Shown here one piece after another: positions 34,952-43,297 of a stretch of DNA of 64,000 nucleotides (the first letter of the stretch is position 1; the number at the start of each line of letters is the position of its first letter). The translations under genes were made by a program, and so were the position numbers. This DNA comes from Jidongwangia harbinensis (GTDB lineage: Bacteria; Actinomycetota; Actinomycetes; Mycobacteriales; Micromonosporaceae). The DNA lies in assembly GCF_020216025.1 (NCBI RefSeq), contig NZ_JAIWNC010000015.1:1-64000 (forward strand), given 5' to 3'. The notes below the pieces were generated by a model, which was given only the letters and a program-made list of their open reading frames with translations, did no database searches and had not been told where the DNA came from.

Positions 34952-35008
34952 TAGGGCGTGTGTCGAAGTGAGGGCCGCAGCCCGTCTCCCACTTCGACAC
35001 ACGCCCTA
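34952..35008. mobile_element. MITE-like inverted-repeat element between dinF and truB
   Basis: A perfect 19-bp inverted repeat (34952-34970 with 34990-35008) encloses 19 bp. If the outer TA is counted as target duplication, the element is TA-GGGCGTGTGTCGAAGTG...CACTTCGACACACGCCC-TA. The terminal GGGCGTGT sequence resembles ends of IS5/IS630-type actinobacterial elements. It contains no ORF and lies exactly in the 76-bp gap between two genes of a conserved operon. It could also serve as a terminator. Confidence 0.55.
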
Positions 35009-35018
35009 AGGTGGGCGG

Positions 35019-35906
35019 GTGAACCTGGACGGACTCATCGTGGTGGACAAGCCCGGCGGCATGACGTCGCACGACGTGGTGGCCCGGGTGCGGCGGCTGG
35101 CGAAGACCCGGCGGGTCGGGCACGGCGGCACGCTGGACCCGATGGCCACCGGCGTGCTGATCATCGGGGTGAACCGGGCCACCCGGCTGCTCACCTACGT
35201 CATCGGTGCGGAGAAGAGCTACACCGCGACGGTACGGCTGGGCCAGGCCACGGTCACCGACGACGCCGAGGGCGAGGTGACCGCCACGGTTCCCGCCGCC
35301 GGGGTGGCCGAGGCGGCGGTCCGGGCCGGGCTCGCCGCGCAGACCGGCGAGATCGACCAGGTGCCGAGCGCGGTCAGCGCCATCAAGATCAACGGAGAGC
35401 GGGCCTACAAGCGGGTACGCGACGGCGAGGACGTGGAGATCCCGTCCCGCCGGGTGACCGTGCACCGGCTGGACGTCCGGGAGATCCGCCGCCCGGACGG
35501 CGCGGACGTGCTGGACGTGGACATCGACGTGACCTGCTCGTCCGGCACCTACATCCGGGCCATCGCCCGCGACCTGGGCCGGACGCTCGGTGTGGGCGGG
35601 CACCTCACCGCGCTCCGCCGGACCGCGGTCGGCGGGTTCACCCTGGCCGAGGCGGCCACCCTCGCCGAGCTGGAGTCGCGCGCGCCGGACGTGATCGGGC
35701 TGTCCCTGGCGGACGCGGCCCGGCGGGCGTTCCCGGAGCGCATCGCGACCGCCGAGGAGGAGCGGGTGCTGCGGCACGGCGGACCGCTGGACCCGGCCGG
35801 CATCACCGGGCCGTACGCGGTCTTCGACGCCGCGGGCGACGTCCTGGCGGTGGTGACCGAACGCGACGGCCGCGCCCGGCCGGACATCGTGCTCGCCCCG
35901 GCCTAG
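35019..35906 (+). CDS. truB: tRNA pseudouridine-55 synthase
   Basis: A 295-residue enzyme that makes pseudouridine 55 in tRNA. Catalytic D40 is in GHGGTLDPMATGVL, and KPGGMTSHDVV (11-21), the SAIKINGERAYKR loop and the SSGTYIRAIARDLG segment (about 177-190) are conserved. The C-terminal PUA-like region is short. The GTG start is placed 10 nt after the MITE-like element; no strong Shine-Dalgarno is seen apart from GGTGGGCGG. Confidence 0.95.
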   Translation: MNLDGLIVVDKPGGMTSHDVVARVRRLAKTRRVGHGGTLDPMATGVLIIGVNRATRLLTYVIGAEKSYTATVRLGQATVTDDAEGEVTATVPAAGVAEAAVRAGLAAQTGEIDQVPSAVSAIKINGERAYKRVRDGEDVEIPSRRVTVHRLDVREIRRPDGADVLDVDIDVTCSSGTYIRAIARDLGRTLGVGGHLTALRRTAVGGFTLAEAATLAELESRAPDVIGLSLADAARRAFPERIATAEEERVLRHGGPLDPAGITGPYAVFDAAGDVLAVVTERDGRARPDIVLAPA

Positions 35907-36003
35907 GTTCTGTCCGGTGGCCCGGGCGCCCCGCCCGGTGCCCGGGGTGTGACAGGGCCGACCGGCCTGCGCGATCTCCCTCCGGCATGGCCGCCCGTGG
36001 ACG

Positions 36004-36043
36004 CCCTCGTCTAGAAATGGTCCGGACGAACCACGGACGAGGG
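36004..36043 (+). promoter_or_regulatory. Hairpin sequestering the subtilase Shine-Dalgarno
   Basis: CCCTCGTC (36004-36011) pairs with GACGAGGG (36036-36043), which contains the GAGGGG ribosome-binding site of the secreted protease gene (start 36052). The loop contains a smaller TGGT/ACCA stem. This may restrain translation until melted. Confidence 0.4.
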
Positions 36044-36051
36044 GCGCCATC

Positions 36052-38592
36052 GTGACAATTCGACCCGGACGGCTCCCGCTGCTGGTCGCGCTCACCGTGC
36101 TGGTGGTGCCGCTGACCGGCCCGCCCCCGGCCGCCGCCGCGCCCGACGACGTGGTCCGGGCCAAGGTGGACGCCCGGGTCCGGGAGCAGGTGGCCGGCGG
36201 CGCCCGTACCGCGTTCTGGCTGACCCTCCCCGGGCGCGCCGACCTCTCCGGTGTCCGGTCCCGGACCACCAAGCCGGCGAAGGGCGCGTACGTCCGGGCC
36301 ATTCTGCGGTCCCACGCCGAGAATTCCCAGGCCGGACTGCGGCGCTTCCTGCGGCAGCGCGGTGCCGACTTCACCCCGTTCTGGATCACCAACGCGATCC
36401 GGGTGACCGGCGGCCGGGACCTGGTGACCGCGCTGGCGCAGCGGCCGGACGTGGCCCGGATCACCCCCGAGCCCCCGCCCACGGCACCCGGGCCGGGCCC
36501 GGCGCCGCAGCCGGGCCGGGCCCGGGCGGACGACGGCGTCGAGTGGAACATCGAGCGGGTCCGGGCCGACCGGGTGTGGCGCGACTTCGGGGTACGCGGC
36601 GAGGGCGTGGTGGTCGCGACCATCGACAGCGGCGTCATGTTCGACCACCCGGCGCTGCTCGCCGGCTACCGCGGCCGGTACGGCAACGGCCGGCTCAACC
36701 ACAACTACAACTGGTACGACGCGGGCGGCCGGTGCCCCACCGAGGCGCCGTGCGACGACGACTACGGCCTCCCGCACGGCACCCACGTGATGGGCATCCA
36801 GGTCGGCGGTTCCCCGGACGGCGCGAACCGGATCGGGGTGGCTCCCGGGGCCCGCTGGATCGCGGCCCGGGCGCGCGGGATGGCGGACCAGCTCAGTGCC
36901 GGGCAGTGGATGCTGGCGCCCACCGACCTGTCCGGCGCGAACCCCCGCCCCGAGCTGGCCCCGGACGTGGTGAACAACTCCTGGCACCTGCCCGGTGCCG
37001 AGCCGGGCTACTACGCCGACGTGGTGGCGGCCTGGGTGGCCGCCGGCATCTTTCCGGTCTTCGCCGCGGGCAACGCCGGGCGGGAGGGCACCTGCCAGCA
37101 CGTCGGCTGGCCGCCCTCACTGGCCGACGCGTACACCGTCGGCAACACCGACGCGCAGGACCGGCTGAATCCGTCGTCGAGCCGGGGACCGACCGTGGAC
37201 GGCCTGGTCAAGCCGGACGTGTCCGCACCCGGGACGGGCATCCGGTCCGCCGTGCCGACCGGCGAGTACGACCTGATGACCGGCACCTCCCAGGCGGCGC
37301 CGCACGTCGCCGGGGCGGTCGCCCTGCTCTGGTCGGCGGCCCCCGCGCTGGACGGGGACGTCGCCGCCACCCGCCGGATCCTGGACGGCAGCGCCACGCC
37401 GGTCCCGGACCTGGCCTGCGGTGGGACGGCCGAGCACAACAACGCCGCCGGGCACGGACTCGTCGACCTGTACGCGGCGGTCCGGGCGGCGCCGCGTACC
37501 GGCCTGGGCGGGTTGCGGGGCGTGCTGCGGGACGCGGTCACCGGGCAACCGCTGCCGGACGCCACCGTGCTGCTGACCGGGCCCCGGCGGAAGGTGCTGA
37601 GCACCGGCGCCGACGGCTCGTTCCGGCTGGACCGGGCGGTGCCGGGCAGCTACCCGTACCGGATCACCAGCTTCGGCCACGCCGACCGCACCGGCTCGGT
37701 GACCGTCCGAGCCGGAGCGGTGGGCCGGCTGGACGTGACCGCCGCCCCGCTGCCGTCGGCCACGGTCACCGGCACCGTCCGCGCGCCCGGCGGCGCGGCG
37801 GTGGCCGGGGCGACCGTCGGGGTGGACGACACACCGGTGCGCACGGTGACCGGGGCGGACGGCCGGTACCGCCTGACCCTGCCCAAGGGCGGGCACGACC
37901 TGGTGGTCGACTCGGCGGACCGGTGCCTGCGGCCGGGCGGGCGGTCGGTCACGGTGGCGCACGGGGCGACCGCCGACGTCGACCTGCCGGCGCGGACCGA
38001 CGCGTTCGGGCACACCTGCACGTCGACCGGTGCGTACCGGGCGGGGGAGGAGGCGCTGGCGATCGCCGGGCGCACCGGTGACGCGACCGAGGTGCCGCTG
38101 CCGTTCCCGGTGACCGTGTACGGCCGGCGGTTCGACACCGCCTGGATCGCCACCGACGGCGTGCTCGCGTTCGGCGCCGCGCCGACCTTCGACTGGTCGT
38201 CGCAGCTCCCGGACCTGTCCTGGGTGGAGCCGCTGCCACGCTTCACGCCGGACCTGGCGCTGTACCCGTTCCACGCGCGGATGGACGTGGATGCGGCGGC
38301 GGGCGTGTACACCGCGGCGACGGCGGACACGTTCGTGGTGGAGTGGCGCAACGTGCTGGCGTTGAAGCTGGCCGGGGCGCCGGGCAACCGGATCTCGGTG
38401 AGTGCGACGCTGCACCGGGACGGCAGCTACACGTACGCCTACCGCGGGGTGGCGCCGGGAGTCTGGGCGGCCGGCCGCAACGCCGTGGTGGGCCTGGCCG
38501 ACCCGCAGTTCGACGCGTTCGTCTACGGCAACCGGGAACCGGTGGTGACCGACGGGCTGGCCGTGACGATCCGGCCGCCGGCCGGGGGCTGA
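36052..38592 (+). CDS. Secreted S8-family serine protease (subtilase) with C-terminal beta domains
   Basis: An 846-residue protein. A signal peptide (about 1-30, cut near PAAAAP) is followed by an I9-like pro-region (about 35-145). The peptidase domain (about 160-480) has catalytic D192 (TIDSGV), H242 (HGTHV) and S413 in GTSQAAPH (commonly GTSMAAPH). Two carboxypeptidase-regulatory-like beta domains lie at about 485-570 and 570-650, and a C-terminal beta domain (about 655-846) resembles the domain seen in other actinobacterial extracellular proteases. Residues C-rich at CPTEAPCDDD suggest a disulfide. The GTG start follows GAGGGG inside a hairpin. Role: extracellular protein degradation. Confidence 0.9.
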   Translation: MTIRPGRLPLLVALTVLVVPLTGPPPAAAAPDDVVRAKVDARVREQVAGGARTAFWLTLPGRADLSGVRSRTTKPAKGAYVRAILRSHAENSQAGLRRFLRQRGADFTPFWITNAIRVTGGRDLVTALAQRPDVARITPEPPPTAPGPGPAPQPGRARADDGVEWNIERVRADRVWRDFGVRGEGVVVATIDSGVMFDHPALLAGYRGRYGNGRLNHNYNWYDAGGRCPTEAPCDDDYGLPHGTHVMGIQVGGSPDGANRIGVAPGARWIAARARGMADQLSAGQWMLAPTDLSGANPRPELAPDVVNNSWHLPGAEPGYYADVVAAWVAAGIFPVFAAGNAGREGTCQHVGWPPSLADAYTVGNTDAQDRLNPSSSRGPTVDGLVKPDVSAPGTGIRSAVPTGEYDLMTGTSQAAPHVAGAVALLWSAAPALDGDVAATRRILDGSATPVPDLACGGTAEHNNAAGHGLVDLYAAVRAAPRTGLGGLRGVLRDAVTGQPLPDATVLLTGPRRKVLSTGADGSFRLDRAVPGSYPYRITSFGHADRTGSVTVRAGAVGRLDVTAAPLPSATVTGTVRAPGGAAVAGATVGVDDTPVRTVTGADGRYRLTLPKGGHDLVVDSADRCLRPGGRSVTVAHGATADVDLPARTDAFGHTCTSTGAYRAGEEALAIAGRTGDATEVPLPFPVTVYGRRFDTAWIATDGVLAFGAAPTFDWSSQLPDLSWVEPLPRFTPDLALYPFHARMDVDAAAGVYTAATADTFVVEWRNVLALKLAGAPGNRISVSATLHRDGSYTYAYRGVAPGVWAAGRNAVVGLADPQFDAFVYGNREPVVTDGLAVTIRPPAGG

Positions 38593-38596
38593 CCGG

Positions 38597-38986
38597 TCAC
38601 GTCAGGTGGGTGGCGACCACGGAGACCAGGTCGGCGGCGGCGTACGGCTTGTCCAGGAAGCCGTCGCACCCGGCCTCCAGCGCGGCCGCCCGGTCCTGCG
38701 GCAGCACGCTCGCGGTCACCGCGACCACCGTGGGCCGGCGCCGTCCCTCCGGGCCCGCCTCGGCCGCCAGCTCGCGGGCCAGGGTGAGGCCGTGCCCGTC
38801 GGGCAGGTTCATGTCCAGCAGGATCAGGTCGACGTCCCGGCTGCGCAGGTGTTCCCGGGCGGCCGCCAGGCTGGCCGCGTCGACGATCTCCGCCTGGCGC
38901 ACCGTGGTGTCCGACGCCCGGGACAGCACCGCCTTGACCAGGGTGCGATTCAGTTCTTCGTCCTCGACCAGCAGGATGGTGCTCAC
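38597..38986 (-). CDS. Single-domain response regulator
   Basis: A 129-residue CheY-like receiver. Acidic residues E8/D9 lie in LVEDEELN, phospho-acceptor D58 in LILLDMNLPDG, the Thr in VAVTASV and K113 in LDKPY. It has no output domain, so it probably acts by protein contact or as a phosphate shuttle. The GTG start overlaps the stop of the hybrid kinase gene by 4 nt, so it should be part of a phosphorelay with that kinase. Confidence 0.9.
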   Translation of the reverse strand: MSTILLVEDEELNRTLVKAVLSRASDTTVRQAEIVDAASLAAAREHLRSRDVDLILLDMNLPDGHGLTLARELAAEAGPEGRRRPTVVAVTASVLPQDRAAALEAGCDGFLDKPYAAADLVSVVATHLT

Positions 38987-41670
38987 GGCGTGTCCTTTCG
39001 GGCGGTCCGGCGGCGGAGCAGCGGTGCCAGTGACGCCCAGCCCGCGCCGCCGGCCATCGCCTCGGCGACCACGCCGCCGGCCATCGCGGTGGCCACCAGC
39101 GGTGCGGTGTCCCGGGGGTCGGCGCCGGGGGTGGTGGTCAGGCCGAGTACCGGCGTGTGCCGGGTGGCCGGGTCCTGTTCGATCGCGGCGAGCAGGTGGA
39201 ACCCGTCCGCGTCGGGGTGCTGCATGTCGCAGACGATCAGGTCGAACCGGCTCTCCCGGCTGAGGGCCAGCCCGTCCCGGCCGGTCGCGCACGCCACCAC
39301 GTCCGCCCCGCCGGCCCGCAGGCCCTCCTCGATGCTCTGCCGGACCGCGTCGTCCGGGTCCACCACCAGGACGCGGGGCGTGGGCCGGGTGGCGATGCCG
39401 CGGGCCAGCGCGCCCAGCAGGGTGGTCCGGTCGACCGGCTTGACGAAGTAGTCGTGTGCGCCCAGCGCCAGGCCGGCCGACCGCTCGTCGAGGATGCTGG
39501 CGAAGTAGACCGGGATGTCGGCCAGCCGGTCGTCGGCCTTGAGCCGCCGGATCACCTCCCAGCCGTCGATGCCGGGCAGCGTCACGTCCAGCACGATCGC
39601 GTCCGGCGGGTCACTGCCGGCACTGGCCAGCCCGGATTCGCCGCTGCTCGCCACCTCCACCCGGTAGCCGGCCCCGGCCAGGTGGGTGCAGTGCAGCTCG
39701 GCGGACTGCGGGTCGTCCTCGATGAGCAGGACCCGCGGTCCCTCGGCCGGCGCGGCCGGCGACCCGGCGGTGGTCGCGGCCGGAACCGCGGACGAGGTGA
39801 CCGGCTCCGCGGCGCCGGCGGGCAGCCGTACGGTGAAGGCACTGCCCTCGCCCGGCACCGAGGCCACCGAGATCTCGCCGCCGTGCGCCTCCACCAGGCG
39901 TTTGGTCAGCGCCAGCCCCAGTCCGGTGCCGGCGCGCTGCCGGTCCGCGTCGCCGACCTGCTGGAACTCCTCGAACACGCGGCCCAGGTCGGACTCGGCG
40001 ATGCCCACCCCGGTGTCCGTCACGGTCACCGTCACCCAGTCCGGCCCGTCGTCCGCGGTGATGGTGATCCGGCCACCCCGCGGGGTGAACTTGATCGCGT
40101 TGGAGAGCAGGTTCTCCACGATCTGGCGGAACCGGACGCGGTCGGCCAGCGCGGTCACCTCGGGCAGGTCGGTGGTGGCGGTGAGGTCGTTCGCGATCAG
40201 CAGCGGCGACAGGCCGGTGAGCAGCTCGGTCACCGAGGTGTCCACGCGCAGCGGCACGAGGCGCAGGTCCAGCCGGCCGGCCTCGACCTTGGCCAGGTCC
40301 AGGATGTCGTTGATCAGGCCGAGCAGGTGCCGGCCGCTGGTGTGGATGTGGTCCACCCACTCGGCGGGCACCTTGCGCCGGTCGCCGTCCGCCTCCTCGG
40401 CCCGCATCAGGTCGCTGAACCCGATGATCGCGTTGAGCGGCGTCCGCAGCTCGTGGCTCATGTTCGCCAGGAACGCGCTCTTCGCCTGGTTGGCCCGGGT
40501 CAGCGCGGTGACCGAGGCGCTGAGTTCGGCGGCCAGGCGGCGTTCCGCGGCGGCGACGGCCTGCCGTTCGGCGAGGATCCCGGCCTGCCCGCCGAGCGCC
40601 GCGAGCAGCCGCAGGTCGTCGTCGCTGAACAGGCTGCGGTGACGGTTGAACAGCAGCACCGCGCCCTCGGCGTCGGGCGGCACCGGCATGCTCAGCACCG
40701 TGACGAAGTCGTCGCCGAGGTCGGCGCCGTAGTGCCGGACCAGGGTCTGGCTGCCCTCCCGCAGCCGGGCCGGCTGCCCGGCGCGGATCAGCGCGGTCAG
40801 GTCGGCGATGCTGATCTCTTCGAGCGTCGGTACCGGCGGCCCGGCGTAACCGGTCGGCGTGAGCTGGCCGTCCGCGCGGGGCTTCAGCACGGCCACCGCG
40901 TCGGCGCCGGTCTGCACCCGCATGATCTCGGCGTAGATCTGCCAGACCTGTTCGGGGGAGTCGACCGGTGCGCGCAGCAGGCGTTCGGTCACCGACTGGG
41001 CGGCGGAGGCCGAGAACATCCGGCGCAGCCAGCGGGGCGGTGCGAACGCCACCAGGTAGCCGAGCGCGCACCCCAGCGCCAGCACCCGGTTCGCGGCGCC
41101 GAAGGCGGGGTGCACCCCGGGGATGGTGGTGATCCCGATCAGCACGACCACGGCCCCGAACGCCATGGTGGCGCCGGCCGCGGTCATCAGCCGGGCCCGG
41201 TTGGCGCCGCTCCGGGTGCGGGCCTTGCCGAACAGCAGCACCGCCGCGACCAGCTCGCTGATCAGGAAGGCGGTCACGGCCAGCAGGACCACGGCCGGGG
41301 GCAGCGGCCGGTCCAGGAAGAAGACCGGCACCGCCACGGCGAGGAAGAGCACCAGCACGGCCCGGTCCAGCCAGGTCGGCACGGCGCGCAGGCGCCCGGC
41401 GAGCCGGACCGTCAGGTACGGCTGGGCGAGCAGCGCGGTGAGCGCCACCGCACCGACCACCGGGGGCAGCGAGCCGCCGTTGATCCGGCGCACGATGTCC
41501 ACCACGAACAGCACCGTGCACGGGGCGAAGACCAGCGTGACGTCGCGTTGCAGCGGGTCCCGGCGACGCAGGTAGCCGACCAGGGCGCGGAGGAAGACCA
41601 CGGCGAAGGTGAACTCCGCAGTGAGGAGGACAAAAGCACTCCAATAGACACTCATTTCATCATTCATCAT
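38983..41670 (-). CDS. Membrane hybrid sensor histidine kinase with two receivers
   Basis: An 895-residue protein. The N-terminal 215 residues hold about seven or eight transmembrane helices (MASE-like integral sensor). A GAF-like domain (about 235-385), HisKA with H406 in SHELRTP, HATPase_c (N-box NLLSNAIKF, G-box DTGVGI), and two receivers follow. Receiver 1 has D695 and a KP lysine; receiver 2 keeps D815 but lacks the LxKP motif and ends in an Ala/Gly-rich tail, so its phosphotransfer ability is doubtful. Starts at 41670, 41667 and 41655 are possible; a TATGAT sequence overlapping the first two would favour 41655. It is co-translated with the downstream receiver and divergent from ribF. 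Confidence 0.9.
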   Translation of the reverse strand: MMNDEMSVYWSAFVLLTAEFTFAVVFLRALVGYLRRRDPLQRDVTLVFAPCTVLFVVDIVRRINGGSLPPVVGAVALTALLAQPYLTVRLAGRLRAVPTWLDRAVLVLFLAVAVPVFFLDRPLPPAVVLLAVTAFLISELVAAVLLFGKARTRSGANRARLMTAAGATMAFGAVVVLIGITTIPGVHPAFGAANRVLALGCALGYLVAFAPPRWLRRMFSASAAQSVTERLLRAPVDSPEQVWQIYAEIMRVQTGADAVAVLKPRADGQLTPTGYAGPPVPTLEEISIADLTALIRAGQPARLREGSQTLVRHYGADLGDDFVTVLSMPVPPDAEGAVLLFNRHRSLFSDDDLRLLAALGGQAGILAERQAVAAAERRLAAELSASVTALTRANQAKSAFLANMSHELRTPLNAIIGFSDLMRAEEADGDRRKVPAEWVDHIHTSGRHLLGLINDILDLAKVEAGRLDLRLVPLRVDTSVTELLTGLSPLLIANDLTATTDLPEVTALADRVRFRQIVENLLSNAIKFTPRGGRITITADDGPDWVTVTVTDTGVGIAESDLGRVFEEFQQVGDADRQRAGTGLGLALTKRLVEAHGGEISVASVPGEGSAFTVRLPAGAAEPVTSSAVPAATTAGSPAAPAEGPRVLLIEDDPQSAELHCTHLAGAGYRVEVASSGESGLASAGSDPPDAIVLDVTLPGIDGWEVIRRLKADDRLADIPVYFASILDERSAGLALGAHDYFVKPVDRTTLLGALARGIATRPTPRVLVVDPDDAVRQSIEEGLRAGGADVVACATGRDGLALSRESRFDLIVCDMQHPDADGFHLLAAIEQDPATRHTPVLGLTTTPGADPRDTAPLVATAMAGGVVAEAMAGGAGWASLAPLLRRRTARKDTP

Positions 41671-41737
41671 ACTGTTTCAGACACCTGAACGACGCCCGAT
41701 ACGCTGTCTCCGGTGCATCGCAGGGGGAGGCAGTCAG

Positions 41738-42670
41738 ATGCAGCGTTGGCGGGGGTATGAGGCCGTGCCCGGTGGTTGGGGCCGGTCCGTGGTGACCATC
41801 GGGGTGTTCGACGGCGTCCACCGCGGCCACCAGGCGATCATCGGGCACGCGGTGAAGCGGGCCCGCGATCTCGGTCTGCAGTCGGTGGTCGTGACGTTCG
41901 ATCCGCACCCGGCCGAGGTGGTCCGGCCCGGGTCGCACCCGGCCGTCCTGACCGAGCCGGTGCGCAAGGCCGAGCTGCTCGAGCAACTCGGCGTGGACGC
42001 GGTCTGCGTGGTGCCGTTCACGCCGGCGTTCTCCCAGCTCAGCCCGGAGGCGTTCGGGCACGACGTGCTGGTCGAGGCGCTGCACGCGGCGGTCGTGGTG
42101 GTCGGCGACAACTTCCGCTTCGGGCACCGGGCGGCCGGCGACCTGCGGTTGCTGGCGGGGCTGGGCCGGTCGTTCGGCTTCACCGTGGAGGAGGCCCCGC
42201 TGGTCACCGCGGACGGGGTGGTGTTCTCCTCGACGTACATCCGCAGCTGTGTGGACGCCGGGGACGTGCGGGCCGCGGCGGCCGCGCTGGGCCGGCCGCA
42301 CCGGCTGGCCGGCGTGGTGGTCCGCGGCGACCAGCGCGGCCGGGAGATCGGGTTCCCCACCGCCAACCTGATGTGCCACCGGTACGCGGCGATCCCGGCC
42401 GACGGCGTCTACGCCGCGTGGCTCATCCGGGGCGGAACGCACGCCGGGCGGCAGATGGCGTCCGTGTCGATCGGGACCAATCCGACATTCTCCGGGCGTG
42501 AGCGGCGCGTCGAGGCGTACGTACTGGACTTCGCCGGCGACCTGTACGGCGAGCGGGTCAGCCTCGACTTCGTCGCCCACCTGCGGGAACAACGCCGGTA
42601 CGACGCGATCGAACCGCTCGTGGCGCAGATCCGCGAGGACGTCGAACAGACCCGCGCGCTGCTCCAGTAA
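41738..42670 (+). CDS. ribF: Bifunctional riboflavin kinase/FAD synthetase
   Basis: A 310-residue enzyme that converts riboflavin to FMN and FAD. The FAD synthetase (nucleotidyltransferase) half has GVFDGVHRGHQ (about 22-32), FDPHPAEVV and SSTYIR (about 165-170). The riboflavin kinase half has GEIGFPTANL-like GREIGFPTANL and the C-terminal FAGDLYGERVSLDFVAHLREQ segments. No FMN riboswitch is visible in the short 67-nt gap upstream. It is divergent from the hybrid kinase gene. Confidence 0.95.
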   Translation: MQRWRGYEAVPGGWGRSVVTIGVFDGVHRGHQAIIGHAVKRARDLGLQSVVVTFDPHPAEVVRPGSHPAVLTEPVRKAELLEQLGVDAVCVVPFTPAFSQLSPEAFGHDVLVEALHAAVVVVGDNFRFGHRAAGDLRLLAGLGRSFGFTVEEAPLVTADGVVFSSTYIRSCVDAGDVRAAAAALGRPHRLAGVVVRGDQRGREIGFPTANLMCHRYAAIPADGVYAAWLIRGGTHAGRQMASVSIGTNPTFSGRERRVEAYVLDFAGDLYGERVSLDFVAHLREQRRYDAIEPLVAQIREDVEQTRALLQ

Positions 42671-42722
42671 GGGGCTTAAGTCCGGTTAAGGGCGGTGGCC
42701 GGGGCGGTCGGATCAGGGCTGG

Positions 42723-42752
42723 TAGAGTTGACGCGACGTCGGATAACCGACG
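42723..42752 (+). promoter_or_regulatory. Promoter -10 and leader hairpin of rpsO
   Basis: TAGAGT at 42723-42728 fits a -10 element; a -35 was not identified. A 6-bp stem CGTCGG-ATAA-CCGACG (42737-42752) is at the presumed 5' end of the rpsO transcript. Confidence 0.4.
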
Positions 42753-42827
42753 ACCGGTCTCGCCTGCCTGCCCGACGCCGCGGACCGCGAGAACCGCTTT
42801 CACCGGCAACACAGAATCACGGAGAAC

Positions 42828-43097
42828 ATGGCGCTCGACCAAGAGACCAAGACCAAGATCATGACCGAGTACGCGACCCTCGAGGGCGACACCGGCTCGC
42901 CCGAGGTGCAGGTCGCGATGCTCACCAAGCGGATCGCCGACCTGACCGAGCACCTCAAGGTGCACAAGCACGACCACCACAGCCGTCGTGGTCTGCTGCT
43001 GCTGGTCGGCCGCCGGCGCCGCCTGCTCAACTACGTACAGAAGAAGGACATCGCCCGCTACCGGACGCTGATCGAGCGTCTCGGCCTGCGTCGATGA
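42828..43097 (+). CDS. rpsO: 30S ribosomal protein S15
   Basis: An 89-residue primary 16S rRNA-binding protein. Conserved segments include [57 protein letters not shown] precedes the ATG. It is the first gene of the rpsO-pnp pair, with processing signals downstream. Confidence 0.98.
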   Translation: MALDQETKTKIMTEYATLEGDTGSPEVQVAMLTKRIADLTEHLKVHKHDHHSRRGLLLLVGRRRRLLNYVQKKDIARYRTLIERLGLRR

Positions 43098-43102
43098 CCT
43101 GA

Positions 43103-43132
43103 CGGGGGAGTGGCCGCCTGGCCGCTCCCCCG
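43103..43132 (+). terminator. Intergenic hairpin after rpsO
   Basis: A 13-bp stem (43103-43115 with 43120-43132) containing one U-G pair and a 4-nt loop, placed directly after the rpsO stop. In Streptomyces the rpsO-pnp intergenic hairpin is an RNase III processing site; this one is in the equivalent place and could also attenuate read-through to pnp. Confidence 0.7.
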
Positions 43133-43270
43133 CGTTCTACCCCACGGACCCGCGCGGCCGACAGGCACGACGGCACCGGTCTCCGGTAGTGGTTCCCAGG
43201 CGCTATTCCTGGGCACTTCGATCGAAGACCGGCCAGCCTGACGACATACCGCGCTGTGCAGACCGCCGGG

Positions 43271-43285
43271 TCCTTCGACGAAGGA
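43271..43285 (+). promoter_or_regulatory. Hairpin covering the pnp Shine-Dalgarno
   Basis: TCCTTC (43271-43276) pairs perfectly with GAAGGA (43280-43285) across a 3-nt loop, and the right arm is the pnp ribosome-binding site. It is suited to translational control of PNPase, known to be autoregulated at its leader in several bacteria. Confidence 0.6.
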
Positions 43286-43297
43286 GTACCGCACCAC

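Noticed and set aside
41671-41737. FMN riboswitch upstream of ribF
   Set aside because: The divergent gap is only 67 nt and lacks the conserved RFN stem sequences.
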